Source: Aquarana catesbeiana
Taxonomy: Eukaryota; Chordata; Amphibia; Anura; Ranidae
Assembly: GCF_042186555.1 (NCBI RefSeq)
Contig: NC_133327.1
Coordinates: 100,730,353 to 100,794,352, forward strand
Reading direction: 5' to 3'
DNA length: 64,000 nucleotides
A program made the translations under genes and the position numbers. Shown piece after piece: positions 9,922 through 20,762 of the stretch; the first letter of the stretch is position 1, and each line of letters opens with the position of its first letter. The notes below the pieces were generated by a model. The model searched no databases and had not been told where the DNA came from. It worked only from the letters and a program-made list of their open reading frames with translations.

Positions 9922-10981
9922 GGGACATCGTTAATAAATTCCTGGAAAACTGCCGGGACATTACAAAGGCCAAAAGGCATTACAAGTTACTCATAATGGC
10001 CAGTTCTGGTATTAAACGTAGTTTTCCACTCGTTGCCCTCCTTAATCCTCACAAGATTGTATGCCCCTCCCATATCAAGCTTTGTGAAAAACGTTGCTCC
10101 CTTGAGACGGTCAAATAGCTCCGTAATCAACAGAATCAGATAGGCATTCTTAATCGTGAAACAATTGAGACCCCTATAATCAATACAAGGTCTCAGTTCA
10201 CCACTCTTCTTCTTTACAAAGAAGAAACCAGCAGCAGCAGGAGACGATGATTTGCAGATGAAACCTCGAGAGAGCATACACAACATCCTCCTCCATGGCC
10301 CTACCCTCCAAGACCGACAAAGGCGACAAAGGGTAAACCCAGCCACAAGGGGGTATGGCACCTAGTTAAAGGTCAATTGCGCAATCATACGACCGGTGTG
10401 GAGGCAAACTACCGCCTTGACCTTTGTCAAAAACATTGCTAAAATCTCGGTACTCGCAGCAGGGAGGAGAGTAAAGAGGTGCACAGGACCTTGGCCACCT
10501 TCTGGAAGCATGACTTACTGCATTGTGGTGACCAGGAGAGAACCTCAGCATGGAGCCAATAAAAAGAGGGGTTGTGCCTCTGTAACCAAGGATAACCAAT
10601 AACCAGCGGAAACTTAGTTGGGGAAATAACTTGGAATTGGATTATCTCATGGTGAAGAGCCCCTATGGCCATGGACAATGGAACAGTCTCATGAGTCACA
10701 TGGGCAGGCTGTAGAGATCTCCCGTCAAGAGCCTCAATGGCAAGTGGAGTGTCATGCAGCTGCAGCGGAAACGAGTGCTTCGATAAAAAGGCAGCATCAT
10801 TGAACAGGTCTGCAGCCCCAGAGTCGATTAGAGCCTGTATCTTGACGGAAAACTCAGCCCAAGAAAGGGTAACCGAAACCAGGGGCTTATCCTTCTGGAT
10901 AACTGGGACAAAACAACACCACCTAAGGTCTATCTGTGACAGGACCTCAAGGTTCGGGCGTTCCCTGGACGGGTAGGACAA
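9922..10981 (-). pseudogene. Gypsy protease and RT N-terminal part
   Basis: The protease active site ALIDSGAA lies near 10810-10830, followed by LDGRSLQPAHVTHETVPL and FPLVIGYPWLQRHNP, the usual gypsy protease tail. The RT part at 9987-10361 has KKKSGELRPCIDYRGLN, FFTKLDMGGAYNLVRI and the continuation MPFGLCNVPAVFQEFI up to 9922, where the solo LTR interrupts. An in-frame TGA lies at the insertion point, probably a former CGA. The linker between protease and RT (10366-10600) is shifted in frame. Confidence 0.85.
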
Positions 10982-11472
10982 GACTTTAAAAAGTGACCTG
11001 CCTGGTCACAATAAAGGCACAATCTCTCCCTCCTCCTAAGGGTTCTCTCATCCGCAGAGAGACGCATGAAGCCCGAGTGCATGGGTTCATCTTCACAGAC
11101 CGACTCGGTACCCGGAGGCATGGGAGGTGAGGGAAGCAAGGGTGGGACTGCAAAGTTCGGAGACAAATGTACAGGAGGCTTCCGCAAGCGCACCTTAAAA
11201 GGAAGTCTTTCTCTGAGTCTGGAGTCAATGAGGATGGCAAACGTGATCAACTTCTCCAGCTCAGTGTGCATATCTTGGGCTGCTATGTCATCCTTGATGG
11301 TATCCAAGAGACCATGAGAAAAAAGCAGCCATGAGGGCCTCATTTTTCAAGCAACCTCTGCTGCCAGAGTACGGAATTCAATGGCATAATCAGCAACAGT
11401 TCTCGGACTCTGTTTAAGGACATGAGTAACTTGGCAGCAGAAACGGAGCATGTGGGAACATCAAATACCCTA
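10930..11472 (-). pseudogene. Gypsy gag 3' part with CCHC zinc knuckle
   Basis: The frame 10930-11343 ends with CLYCDQAGHFLKSC, a C-x2-C-x4-H-x4-C nucleic-acid-binding knuckle (10978-11019). Upstream, to 11472, are AKLLMSLKQSPRTVADYAIE and FRTLAAEV, typical of the gypsy Gag retrotransposon domain, with a stop between the two parts near 11344. The gag frame resumes at 14564 beyond the inserted element. Confidence 0.8.
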
Positions 11473-11577
11473 TTAACCTCCCTGGCGGTATGATTATTTC
11501 AGATTTTTGGTGCTGAAAGCGTTACCATTATTTTGCATGGAAATTTGGCGTTTTATATTGTAGGCCTGTAATTCTTA

Positions 11578-11966
11578 TGGCGTGTACACACGAGCGGACT
11601 TTTCGACCGTGTGTAGGCTTCAGCTGACTTTTTCGGTCGAAAATCTGACGGACTTTAGATTTGGAACATGTTTCAAATCTTTACGTCGGAACTCTGCAGG
11701 ACCCAGTTCCTATTGAAAAGTCCACTCGTCAGTATGCTAGTCTGACGGACGAAATATTGGCTAGACGGGCAGATATTGGCTACTGGCTATCAACTTCCTT
11801 ATTTTGGTCTGGTCGTACGTCATCACGTTCGAATCCGTCGGACTTTGGTGTGATCATGTGTAGGCAAGTCCATTTGTTCGGAAAGTCCATCGGAAGTCCA
11901 CCGAAAGTCCGTCGGATAGACCGTCAGACCAGTCCGGTCGAAAAGTCCGCTCGTGTGTACGCGGCA
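11578..11966. mobile_element. Harbinger-type MITE
   Basis: Complete 389-bp element with TTA duplication (11575-11577, 11967-11969) and inverted ends TGGCGTGTACACACGAGCGG and CGCTCGTGTGTACGCGGCA. The arms continue imperfectly inward (GGACTTTTCGACCG...). TTA duplication is the preference of PIF/Harbinger transposases. No coding capacity. Confidence 0.8.
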
Positions 11967-12577
11967 TTAGGAATAACTCTGTCCAAACGAGAGTCTAGTA
12001 GACATCTCAGGTATGATAAAGTTTGAAACACGAAATCATAAATTATAATATAATAAATAACTATAAATAATTACACCAAATAATAATATAATAAAAAAAA
12101 AATATTCAATAATGTAATCAAATCAAAAACACTAAAATTTGCTCAGTTGCAGAATTGTCGCTGTCATTACTTTTCAGTGTTTGATGACGGATCTCTCCAC
12201 AAATCACTATCGCTCAATTCTGCGAATGATTTTAATTTATTATCGCTGTTTTCTAGCTGGTCTAAAATCACTTTTGATGTAAAGGGATGGTTTTGGTTGC
12301 TATGGACAATCTCCAGTTTCCAAGCAGAAAGAACACTTTTTATAGAATGAAACTGCATGCAGGGCACAGGACAAACCACTAGGGACAAAAGAGATGTGAA
12401 ATAATTTCATACAGTAATGTAATCTGTAAGATTACAGTATACTGTATGTATTGTGTGTGTTTCACTTTTTGAATTTGGCGCTGTTCTTCTTCCCCATGCA
12501 TCGCAACGATCGCAGGGAACGGAGTTCGGCTCCGTGATGAATGGAGCGGAGGACGAGCTGCTTACACTGCTGGGAGA

Positions 12578-14416
12578 TAGGGATGAGCTTCGAACTCATG
12601 TTCGACTCGAACATTGGCTGTTCGCAAGTTCGCCGAACAGCGAACAATTTGGGGTGTTCGCGGCAAATTCGAATGCCGCGGAACACCCTTTAAAAGTCTA
12701 TGGGAGAAATAATCAAAAGTGCTAATTTTAAAGGCTAATATGCAAGTTATTGTCATAAAAAGTGTTTGGGGACCTGGGTCCTGCCCCAGGGGACATGGAT
12801 CAATGCAAAAAAAAGTTTTAAAAACGGACGTTTTTTCAGGAGCAGTGATTTTAATAATGCTTAAAGTCAAACAATAAAAGTGTAATATCCCTTTAAATTT
12901 CGTACCTGGGGGGTGTCTATAGTATGCCTGTAAAGGGGCGCATGTTTCCTGTGTTTAGAACAGTCTGACAGCAAAATGACATTTTGAAGGAAAAAACTCA
13001 TTTAAAACTACCCGCGGCTATTGCATTGCCGACAATACACATAGAAGTTCATTGATAAAAACGGCATGGGAATTCCCCAAAGGGGAACCCCGAACCAAAA
13101 TTAAAAAAAAAAAAATGACGTGGGAGTCCTCCTAAATTCCATACCAGGCCCTTCAGGTCTGGTATGGATATTAAGGGGAACCCCGGCCAAAATTAAAAAA
13201 AAAAAATGACGTGGGGTTCCCCCTAAATTCCATACCAGACCCTTCAGGTCTGGTATGGATTTTAAGGGGAACCCCGCGCCAAAAAAAAAAAAAAAAAAAC
13301 GGCGTGGGGTCCCCCCAAAAATCCATACCAGACCCTTATCCGAGCACGCAACCTGGCAGGCCGCAGGAAAAGAGGGGGGGACGAGAGTGCGCCCCCCCCC
13401 TCCTGAACCGTACCAGGCTACATGCCCTCAACATTGGGAGGGTGCTTTGGGGTAGCCCCCAAAACACCTTGTCCCCATGTTGATGAGAACAAGGGCCTCA
13501 TCCCCACAACCCTGGCCGGTGGTTGTGGGGGTCTGCGGGCGGGGGCTAATCGGAATCTGGAAGCCCCCTTTAACAAGGGGACCCCCAGATCCCGGCCCCC
13601 CCCCTGTGTGAAATGGTAAGGGGGTACTTACCCCTACCATTTCACTAAAAAACTGTCAAAAATGTTAAAAATGACAAGAGACAGTTTTTGACAATTCCTT
13701 TATTTAAATGCTTCTTCTTTCTTCTATCTTCCTTCATCTTCTGGTTCTTCTGGTTCTTCTGGCTCTTCTGGTGCTTCCTCCGGCGTTCTCGTCCAGCATC
13801 TCCTCCGCGGCGTCTTCTATCTTCTTCTCCTCGGGCCGCTCCGCACCCATGGCATGGGGGGAGGCTCCCGCTCTTCTCTTCTTCTCTTCTTTATTTTCTT
13901 CTCCGGGCCGCTCCGCACCCATGCTGGTTCCCCTTTGGGGAATTCCCATGCCGTTTTTATCAATGAACTTCTATGTGTATTGTCGGCAATGCAATAGCCG
14001 CGGGTAGTTTTAAATGAGTTTTTTCCTTCAAAATGTCATTTTGCTGTCAGACTGTTCTAAACACAGGAAACATGTGCCCCTTTACAGGCATACTATAGAC
14101 ACCCCCCAGGTACGAAATTTAAAGGGATATTACACTTTTATTGTTTGACTTTAAGCATTATTAAAATCACTGCTCCTGAAAAAACGTCCGTTTTTAAAAC
14201 TTTTTTTTGCATTGATCCATGTCCCCTGGGGCAGGACCCAGGTCCCCAAACACTTTTTATGACAATAACTTGCATATTAGCCTTTAAAATTAGCACTTTT
14301 GATTATTCATGTTCGTGTCCCATAGACTTTACCGGTGTTCGCGTGTTCGAGCGAACTTTTTTCCTGTTCGCATGTTCTGGTGCAAACCGAACAGGGGGGT
14401 GTTCGGCTCATCCCTA
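12578..14416. mobile_element. Foldback hAT element
   Basis: Starts TAGGGATGAGC and ends GGCTCATCCCTA, with an 8-bp duplication CTGGGAGA (12570-12577, 14417-14424), the hAT signature. The first 500 bp (12578-13080) are repeated in inverse order at 13930-14416, so the same peptide can be read from both strands (12562-12870 minus, 14145 on plus). The centre holds a tandem repeat and a GC-rich stretch shared with 50460-51600. No transposase; the frames inside are incidental. Confidence 0.8.
13082..13345. repeat. About 92-bp tandem repeat, 2.7 copies
   Basis: GGGGAACCCC recurs at 13082, 13175 and 13266, each followed by an A-rich run, ACGTGGG or GCGTGGG, and CCATACCAG(A/G)CCC. Each unit also carries a hairpin around CCATACC...GGTATGG. 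It lies inside the foldback hAT, and related single units occur near 50290-50460. Confidence 0.75.
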
Positions 14417-14563
14417 CTGGGAGACATCGCAGGATCCAGGGGACAAGGTAAGTAAGCTCTTCCTGGATCCTGCGATGCGATCCCGAGTCTGGCTTGGGGT
14501 TACCACTTTTGGTTCTGAAATTTCACCCCGAACCAGGCTCGGGAATACCGTCAGGGAGGTTAA

Positions 14564-14986
14564 AAGAAGCCAAAAACTCTGGGTAACTCAAGACAACAGG
14601 TTTTTGTGTCTCCCAAAGAGGGTTTGCCCAGGCCAAGGCTCTCTCAGGAATCAAAGATATTACCAAACCTACTTTGCTTCTGTCCGTGGGAAATGCCTGT
14701 GGCAGCATCTCAAAGTATATCTCAACCTAGTTGAGAAACCCTCTGCATTGGAGTGGATCACCCCCAAATCGCTGAGGAAGTGGAGCGGAATCTAATAGAG
14801 GTAATACTCGAGGCGGGTGCCTGCACAGAGACCGGAGCAGTCACAGTGGGAGATTCCAGGTGAGCCGTGTGACTCAGGAGCATTTGTAACGCCATGGCAA
14901 ACTGATCTATGCAGTGATCCTGCTCATCCAATCAGGAAAAAATATTGCCAACAAGTGTATTGACTGACTGCATCTTCTGAATTCAT
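14564..14986 (-). pseudogene. Gypsy gag 5' part
   Basis: The frame at 14523-14708 encodes MLPQAFPTDRSKVG and then ISLIPERALAWANPLWE and LSYPEFLASF, the conserved start of gypsy-type Gag (the AWANPLWE phrase is typical of this clade). An upstream ATG at 14986 (MNSEDAV...) is likely the original start, now followed by frameshifts and stops. It joins directly to the gag 3' part at 11472 when the TTAA element is removed. Confidence 0.75.
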
Positions 14987-14999
14987 GGCCTTTGCCTAC

Positions 15000-15180
15000 T
15001 GTCAGAAACCATGAATCAGACTGAGACAGAAGTACAGTTAAATCACACTTGTTTAATAATAATAATAATAAAAAGGTAAACAGAGTAAACGTAGTCAAAA
15101 CATAGCCAGAGTACAGGAACCGGAATGGATAGTCAGACAAGCCAAAACGTCAGGGAGCCAGAGATGAGCATAGTAGAATC
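15000..15180 (-). repeat. Partial gypsy 5' LTR
   Basis: On the minus strand the LTR ends ...CATGGTTTCTGACA just before the leader, and has an (ATT)n run with TTAATAAACAAG, a likely poly(A) signal, about 75 bp earlier. The 5' portion of the LTR is missing at about 15180, where DIRS-type sequence begins. Confidence 0.6.
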
Positions 15181-15696
15181 TTTTTTGAAAAGAGTGGGGG
15201 GGCGCAGTGGGAAGCCGGAGAAAGGGGGCGGGGCTTAGCGTGGCGTCGGCGTGCTTCAGCATCAACAATGCGGGGCTGTGTAGGCTATAAATGCACCTTT
15301 TGCAGGTGCATTCAGCTGACGGAGGGACACAGAGCAGACGGGGGCATGTGAGTGTCGGTGACAAAGGCATTCTCAAGGCATGTTTACTTAGCACCAGGCT
15401 GAGCATTAATAGCAGCGGCAGTTACTGGACTATTTGCTCAGCGGTGGGTGCATTTTTGGCAGTACCTTTGCATTTGTGCTTAGCACTATGGTCAGAAGGG
15501 GGGGTACAAATACCTCAAAAAACAAGGGCTCAAATGGATCTCCCTCAGTCTCTGAGGACCCTGCCTCTGTATCACTATCCCCCCCGAAAGGCCTAATGAG
15601 GCTAGTCAGAGTGAGCCATCGGGTTCCTCAGGGGTTGCAACTGCTTCCCACATTTCAGTCCCTGTCTATATTACTGAGGAGGTTTTCTCCTCAGCC

Positions 15697-16510
15697 ATGA
15701 TTGGATTGGAGGAAAGGTTAGTGACTTTAATCACATCTTCCCAGAATGGGAGAAAACGCATTAGGTCCCATTCTACCACCCAGGACCCTCAAACAGAGGA
15801 ACAGTGGGAGGGGGAAGATGAATTCCCCTCAGGGGACCGTAAAAGGGGTGATGACTTCTCTTCTGAGGGATCAAGTGGGGAAGGACCTTCTTCAGCTTCA
15901 CAAGCTGAGAAATTGCTGGTGCAATCTCTTACTGAAATGGTCCGCTCCACATTTAAGCTACCCTTAACTGAGTCGGTTGAAAAACCCACTTCTTGTTTGG
16001 GTTCACTAAAGCCTCTTCAAGCTTTGCATGCTTTTCCTGTCCATTCATTGCTGGAAAAGCTTATGTATTCTGAGTGGGATCACCCAGATAAGCATTTTTT
16101 CCCCTCCTAAAAAGTTTTCAACACTTTATCCTATGGAGGAAAAATTTACTAAGATGTGGGGTATACCAGCAATTGACGCTGCTATATCCTCTGTGAATAA
16201 AAGTTTGACTTGTCCGGTTGACAATGCACAAATGCTTAGGAATCCAACCGATAAAAAATTGAAATTCCTATTGAAAAACATTTTCTCTTTGGCAGGTTCA
16301 GTAGCTCAACCTGCAGTGGCGGTAATTGGGGTATTTCAGTCCTTGAGAGACCACTTGAAACAGGTGCTCAAGGTTTTCCCTGAGCAGCAGGCCCAGGATT
16401 TAGCAGAGCTGCCAGGGGCTTTGTGTTTTGCAATTGATGCGATCAGAGATTCTATTCTTCAGACCTCTCGCCTTATGCTTGGGTTGGTCCATATGCGTAG
16501 AATCTTATGA
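15697..16510 (+). pseudogene. DIRS Gag-like ORF, frameshifted
   Basis: Two overlapping frames (15697-16110 and 16028-16510) together cover a Gag-like protein. The first has MIGLEERLVTLI, an acidic serine-rich linker and ends around WDHPDKHFFP; the second continues with KKFSTLYPMEEKFTKMW, VNKSLTCPVDNAQML and DKKLKFLLKNIF. The shift is at about 16100. This class of protein packages the DIRS RNA; identification rests on the downstream RT and general layout. Confidence 0.65.
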
Positions 16511-16979
16511 TTGAAAAATTGGTCAGTCGAAGCGCCATGCAAAAAACTCCTGGCTGGTTTTCCTTTCCGCAGTGAAAGGCTGTTTGGGGATGATTTGGAC
16601 AAATATATCCAAAAAATATCAAGTGGAAAAAGTACCCTTTTGCCAGTTAAGAAAAGGAGTAAACATCCCTTATTTAAATGAGTGCCTTCTCCAGGGCCAG
16701 GGGCATCAGCCTCCAGGCAGTCGCGACGGCCTCCACCGTCAGGTTCAAGAGGTAAACCTCTGGGTCATCCCCAGAGACAAAAGAAGTCCTGGGGGAGGAA
16801 ACCTACAAGACAGAACACTAAAGCCTCTTTATGAATGGGCGCCCCCGCTCGCTCAAGTGGGGGGAAGACTTCTGCAGTTCTCAAGGGTCTGGCAGGAAGA
16901 GTTTTGAGACAGATGGGTGGTCTCCACAATAGCTCTAGGTTACAAACTAGAGTTCTGAAAATTTCCGTCTCCTCGTTTC

Positions 16980-17760
16980 CTCAGGTCAAACCTCCCCAAA
17001 GATACAGAGAAAATAAAGTCTCTCTTTCAAGCATTAGACCAACTTTTGTCTCAAAAAGTGATCATGGCAGTCCCCATGAAGGAGCAGGGGATGGGTTTTA
17101 TTCAAACCTTTTCACGGTGCCAAAACCAAATGGAGATGTCAGACTCTATATCTCAAGCATCTAAACCGATTCCTGAATATACGCTCTTTTCACATGGAAT
17201 TAATCCGATCTGTTTTCTTCATCCTACAAGGAGGAGAACTTTGGGCCTCAATCAACATCAAGGATGCATACCTGCCTGTGCCTATTTTCCCCACTCACCA
17301 GAAATATCTGTGTTTTGAAGTAGAAAAACTCAATTTTCAGTTTGTAGCCTTGCCTTTCGGTCTAGCTACTGCACCTCAGGTGTTTACAAAACTTCTGGCC
17401 CTTCCTCTAGCTCTTCCTCTGGCCAGATTAAGGATTCAAGGTATAACAATTATAGCATACCTAGACGACCATCTCTTGATAGACAGGTCGGTAGCCCGCT
17501 AAGACCAAAGCATGGTCACCACAGTCAACTACCTGGAATACATAGGTTGGGTCCTCAACCTAGACAAATCTTCTTTAAAACCATTAAGAAGACTGGAGTA
17601 CTTGGGTCTGGTCATAGATACAGCCCAGAAGAGGGTGTTTTTACTCCAGGCAAAGATCAGCCCCATAAAGGAGCTGGTTCAGGTGGTCAGGGCAAAGAAG
17701 AAATTTCTATTCTCAGTGTTTAATGTATGCAAGTCTAGCAAGACCATGGTCTGCCTATAA
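16980..17760 (+). pseudogene. DIRS reverse transcriptase, fragmentary
   Basis: Readable segments, in several frames: LFTVPKPNGDVRLY (near 17110), ASINIKDAYLPVPIFP (near 17250), FQFVALPFGLATAPQVF (near 17340) and the active site IIAYLDDHLL (near 17450). LEYLGLVIDT follows near 17600. YLDD supplies the catalytic aspartates. Frameshifts near 17165 and a stop at about 17502 break the frame. The ALPFGLATAP phrase with KDAYL separates DIRS RT from gypsy RT. Confidence 0.8.
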
Positions 17761-17762
17761 GG

Positions 17763-18360
17763 TAAAGACATACTGCTGCTGAGTAGGAGTGCTGGGAGCA
17801 TTGCACTCAATGGGAAAGGCAAAATTAAGATAGTTTGTTGGCTTTCAGGGTTGAAATTCACTTTAAATAGCTCATAAGGGTTAAAGAAGCTGGTTTCAAC
17901 TATCTTGGACCTGTTCGTATGCCAAAAAATGGCCCATCAACAGTCTCATTATTTTACAGCAAAAAAATAAATAATTTTGACAAAATCACTCTGCTCATCC
18001 TTATTGACAAGGTTCACACTACAGCGGAGAGAGACAAACAGTTTAGGAGCAAAGGGTCTGCTAACAAGGTATACTGTCTTATTTTGTTGATGTGTATGTC
18101 TCCCTCCTTCCTCTGTAGCAGTTACATCAGTTTTAAGGATGTACCATTTGGAATGAGGTTCAGGTTGAAAGCCACCCTGGGTTTGTGGCTTATCTCATAG
18201 TTTTGTAGTTCAGCGAAACACTAAATTTATGGCCAAAAATTTTCAACTGAACCCACATGCACTGCAGGTGGGTCCCCCAGAGCCAATATTCTGAAAAAAT
18301 TGAGTCAACGTGTGTCTCAATCAGATCATCCAGTTAGTAGATGTTCAATAATCATAATAA
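17763..18360. other. Unrecognised sequence
   Basis: About 600 bp after the DIRS truncation. Short open frames (17919-18200) have no recognisable similarity. Nothing supportable seen. Confidence 0.5.
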
Positions 18361-18955
18361 CCTGGGAGTGTAGGGGAAAGAACTGTGCTACAAAAATTTA
18401 TAGAAAAAAGAGCAGCCAACACTCAAACATACAAGGTGCAAAGTGAATGGTAAAGTGACAGTGTGGCACTAAATAAGAACTAAAGTGAAAGTGTATCCTA
18501 GATATTGGTACAACTAGGGCTAGATAGTGTGCAAATGTACACCATGCCCAAGCAAAAGGGTAAGCTTGACAATGTATCAATCTGTATACCATAAATAAAA
18601 TCCTCAAAAATATAACATAGTGAATTCCTTCCATGAGGGAGGAAAGACAAAAAGAGAAATTGAACAATAAATCTGTGCAGTATAAACAAAGTCCACAAAA
18701 ATGTGACAAGGTGAATTCCTCCCGTGACGACGTCTTCATTCACATGGGGGTGATGAATAGCTTGTCTGAAGTTACTTATCAATAACGGATATTGAAGAAA
18801 AATGGATACTCTTACCAACTGTGATGGACCCTAGATATCATACAACAAAAGGGTCATGTAAGCTTAAACCACATGAGGTATGGATCAAGTACGGAGCTCT
18901 TGGAGGTCAGACGTGTCCTGGTATGATATCCACAGCTCACGGTCCGTGGACTTAA

Positions 18956-19435
18956 AGCGGAGTTCCACACAAAAATGGAACTTCTGCTTTTCGGAACCCT
19001 CCCCCCCTCCGGTGTCACATTTGGCACCTTTCAGGGGGGAGGGGGGTGCAGATACCTGTCTAAGACAGGTATTTGCACCTACTTCCGGCATAGACTCCCA
19101 TGGGAGTCTATGCCTCTTCCCGTCCCGACCGCGCTGTCTGCTGGGAACACACAGCTCCCAGGAGAGAGCGGGGACCACTAGAGACGCGCATCGCGACTCG
19201 CGCATGCGCAGTAGGGAACCGGGAAGTGAAGCCGCAGCGCTTCACTTCCTGACTCCCTCACTCAGGATGGCGGCGGCAGCTGGCGAGAACCGAGCGGGTT
19301 CTCGGCATCCCCTGCCGACATCGCTGGACCCTGGGACAGGTAAGTGGCCATGTATTAAAAGTCAGCAGCTGCAGTATTTGTAGCTGCTGGCTTTTAATAT
19401 TTTTTTTTTTTTGGCGGTGTGGGTGAACCCCCGCT
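18956..19435. mobile_element. TTAA-flanked MITE
   Basis: Ends AGCGGAGTTCCAC and GTGAACCCCCGCT are imperfect inverted repeats bordered by TTAA (18952-18955, 19436-19439). 480 bp, noncoding. The interior holds two perfect or near-perfect hairpins (GCAGATACCTGTCT/AAGACAGGTATTTGC and the palindrome at 19087-19114) and CAGCAGCTGCAG-type stems near its end. Confidence 0.65.
19087..19114. repeat. 28-bp perfect palindrome
   Basis: GGCATAGACTCCCA is followed at once by its reverse complement. It lies inside the TTAA MITE. Confidence 0.95.
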
Positions 19436-19990
19436 TTAACACATACTTCGTGGTCCGGACGTTGGTCTCCGAGCATACCTCCTCATAGGCTCCAAAGGGC
19501 AGACATGTTGGAAAAAAAGAAGGGGAAGGAGGAATCCAAATAGTGCAGGTCAAAACCGGATGGTTTATTGGTGATAAGTCAGATAACAGCTGACAAAATA
19601 ATAAAAGAAATCACAAGCAATAAAATTAAATAAAAGCAATGTGGGGTACAGGAGATGCTAACCCGATGCGTTTCGACACTAGAAGGTCTTCAACTAGGGC
19701 AAAAGTCTGTCCCCTCACATTGACAAATGTTAAATAGACTTCTTGTATCAATAATTCGTCCTCCAAGGGGAGTTAGGCAGACATCAACAATGTCATATTA
19801 AACATTAAAAACACATTAAGTGATTGCAGGAAAGCATTAGACATGATAATCCTAAAGATAGCATGTAAAGATAGGGAACTCAAAAAGGAAAAGAGTTAAT
19901 TATATTAAAAAAAATCGAAGATGTGGTTAAAGATGGAGATTGGGCGTCACATGGTGCGTTCCATGCGTTCATAATAACCTGCTGACCATA

Positions 19991-20464
19991 GAGGTTCACC
20001 CTCCAACACTATAACCCACCTGACAATGTGCACCAGGCGTAGCAGTGTTTGAAAACAAAATATCCCTGTCTGGTTTCTGTATGTAAACAAACTGTCTGGG
20101 GATCCAGGGTGACATCGTTGACCAAATATGGTCATGACCATACTTGGTCAGTGACATCACCCAGAATCTCCAGACAATTTATTTACAAAAAGAAGCTGGT
20201 TTAAATGCATTGAAATATGCCTAAGCAGTAGGAGCATTTGGTGCTTGAACATTTTTTCATTTAAATGACCAGAATAAGTTTATATTGTGGCCAATTAAAA
20301 AAAAAAATGCCCAAACTCTTGACGTGCCTAAACACGTTTGCAAAAATGTGGCTTAAGCATGTTTTTGAAGCTGCCGTTCTCTTGCCAGGAGAAAGGTGTT
20401 TGTAAAAGCCCCAGTGTGCATGAAGCCTTAATCTAAAGAGAGTCTTTACACTTACCCCCTCTCT
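19991..20464. other. Unrecognised sequence
   Basis: About 470 bp with no coding or RNA feature recognised; contains an imperfect stem around ATGGTCATGACCAT (20128-20141). Confidence 0.4.
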
Positions 20465-20762
20465 TATGCTGACCATAGATAGTTCGAATCTTGGCCAGTT
20501 CGGCAGGACCAGCCGAGATTCGAACCATGAATGGGCAGGCTGAATGTACCCATGTTGCTCAATCTATCAACTTGGGTGCAACCAGCCTGTCTGATTTTAT
20601 GTGTGATTATTGCTAGCAGCTATTATAGCCATTAGCAGTAATCACTGTGTTCTCTGGTAGGGATGGCTTCCCCCACTCCCCCACCGGGAGAACACAATGG
20701 CTCCATGGGAGGGATACGGGTGACTTTCTTTACTGCAATCCATTGTCTATAGCTGGCTTTAA
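20465..20762. repeat. Possible MITE
   Basis: Ends resemble imperfect inverted repeats: ATGCTGACCATAGATAG at the left and CTATAGCTGGCTTT at the right, with TTCGAATC/GATTCGAA stems just inside the left end. No target duplication identified. Confidence 0.3.

Larger units (their letters stand above)
11477..14559. mobile_element. TTAA-flanked DNA transposon (piggyBac-like MITE) with nested insertions
   Basis: Ends CCTCCCTGGCGGTA and TACCGTCAGGGAGG are inverted repeats, each bordered by TTAA (11473-11476, 14560-14563). TTAA target duplication is the mark of piggyBac-type elements. Without its two inserts (11578-11966 and 12578-14416) the element is only about 0.85 kb and noncoding. Its own interior includes an A/T-rich stretch (12030-12140), and a stem near 14424-14482 with CATCGCAGGATCC and GGATCCTGCGATG. 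It lies in gypsy gag. I believe this terminal sequence is very abundant in ranid genomes. Confidence 0.75.
8067..15180 (-). mobile_element. Ty3/gypsy retrotransposon, broken by nested insertions
   Basis: Reading leftward from 15180: partial 5' LTR (15000-15180), gag 5' part (14564-14986), insertion (11477-14559), gag 3' part with zinc knuckle (10978-11472), protease, RT start (9922-10361), insertion of a solo LTR (9234-9916), rest of RT, RNase H, and the zinc-binding start of integrase to 8067, where a Harbinger element interrupts. The integrase core and 3' LTR are not seen. Stops and frameshifts occur throughout, so it is an old pseudoelement. Domain order PR-RT-RH-IN is that of the Metaviridae type. 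The 5' LTR is cut at about 15180 by the DIRS element. Confidence 0.85.
15181..17762 (+). mobile_element. DIRS-type tyrosine-recombinase retrotransposon, 3' truncated
   Basis: A plus-strand Gag-like region (15697-16510) is followed by an RT region (about 16980-17760) whose motifs are those of DIRS1-like elements. The RNase H end, methyltransferase-like domain and tyrosine recombinase are absent, so it is 3' truncated near 17762. The left 500 bp (G-rich start, TATAAATG at about 15286) would contain the left terminal repeat and promoter. It begins in the gypsy LTR. Confidence 0.8.
18361..19990 (-). repeat. Probable LINE 3' region, interrupted by a MITE
   Basis: On the minus strand the phrase AGTGTCGAAACGCATCGGG (near 19655-19680) resembles the GAAACGCG motif I know from 3' ends of many frog retroposons. 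Downstream, an imperfect 110-bp tandem duplication holds GGAATTCAC at two sites (18620-18625 and about 18715). No RT domain is present. The flanks of the MITE at 18956-19435 (CACGGTCCGTGGAC and CGTGGTCCGGACG) suggest a single interrupted unit. Boundaries are approximate. Confidence 0.35.

Noticed and set aside
13211..13966. Several overlapping open frames
   Set aside because: They fall in GC-rich tandem-repeat and CTT-rich parts of the foldback hAT and are mirrored on the other strand.
14145..14795. 216-codon ORF on plus
   Set aside because: Its first part is also read on the other strand at 12562-12870 because of the inverted arms; the rest crosses the TTAA border into antisense gypsy gag.
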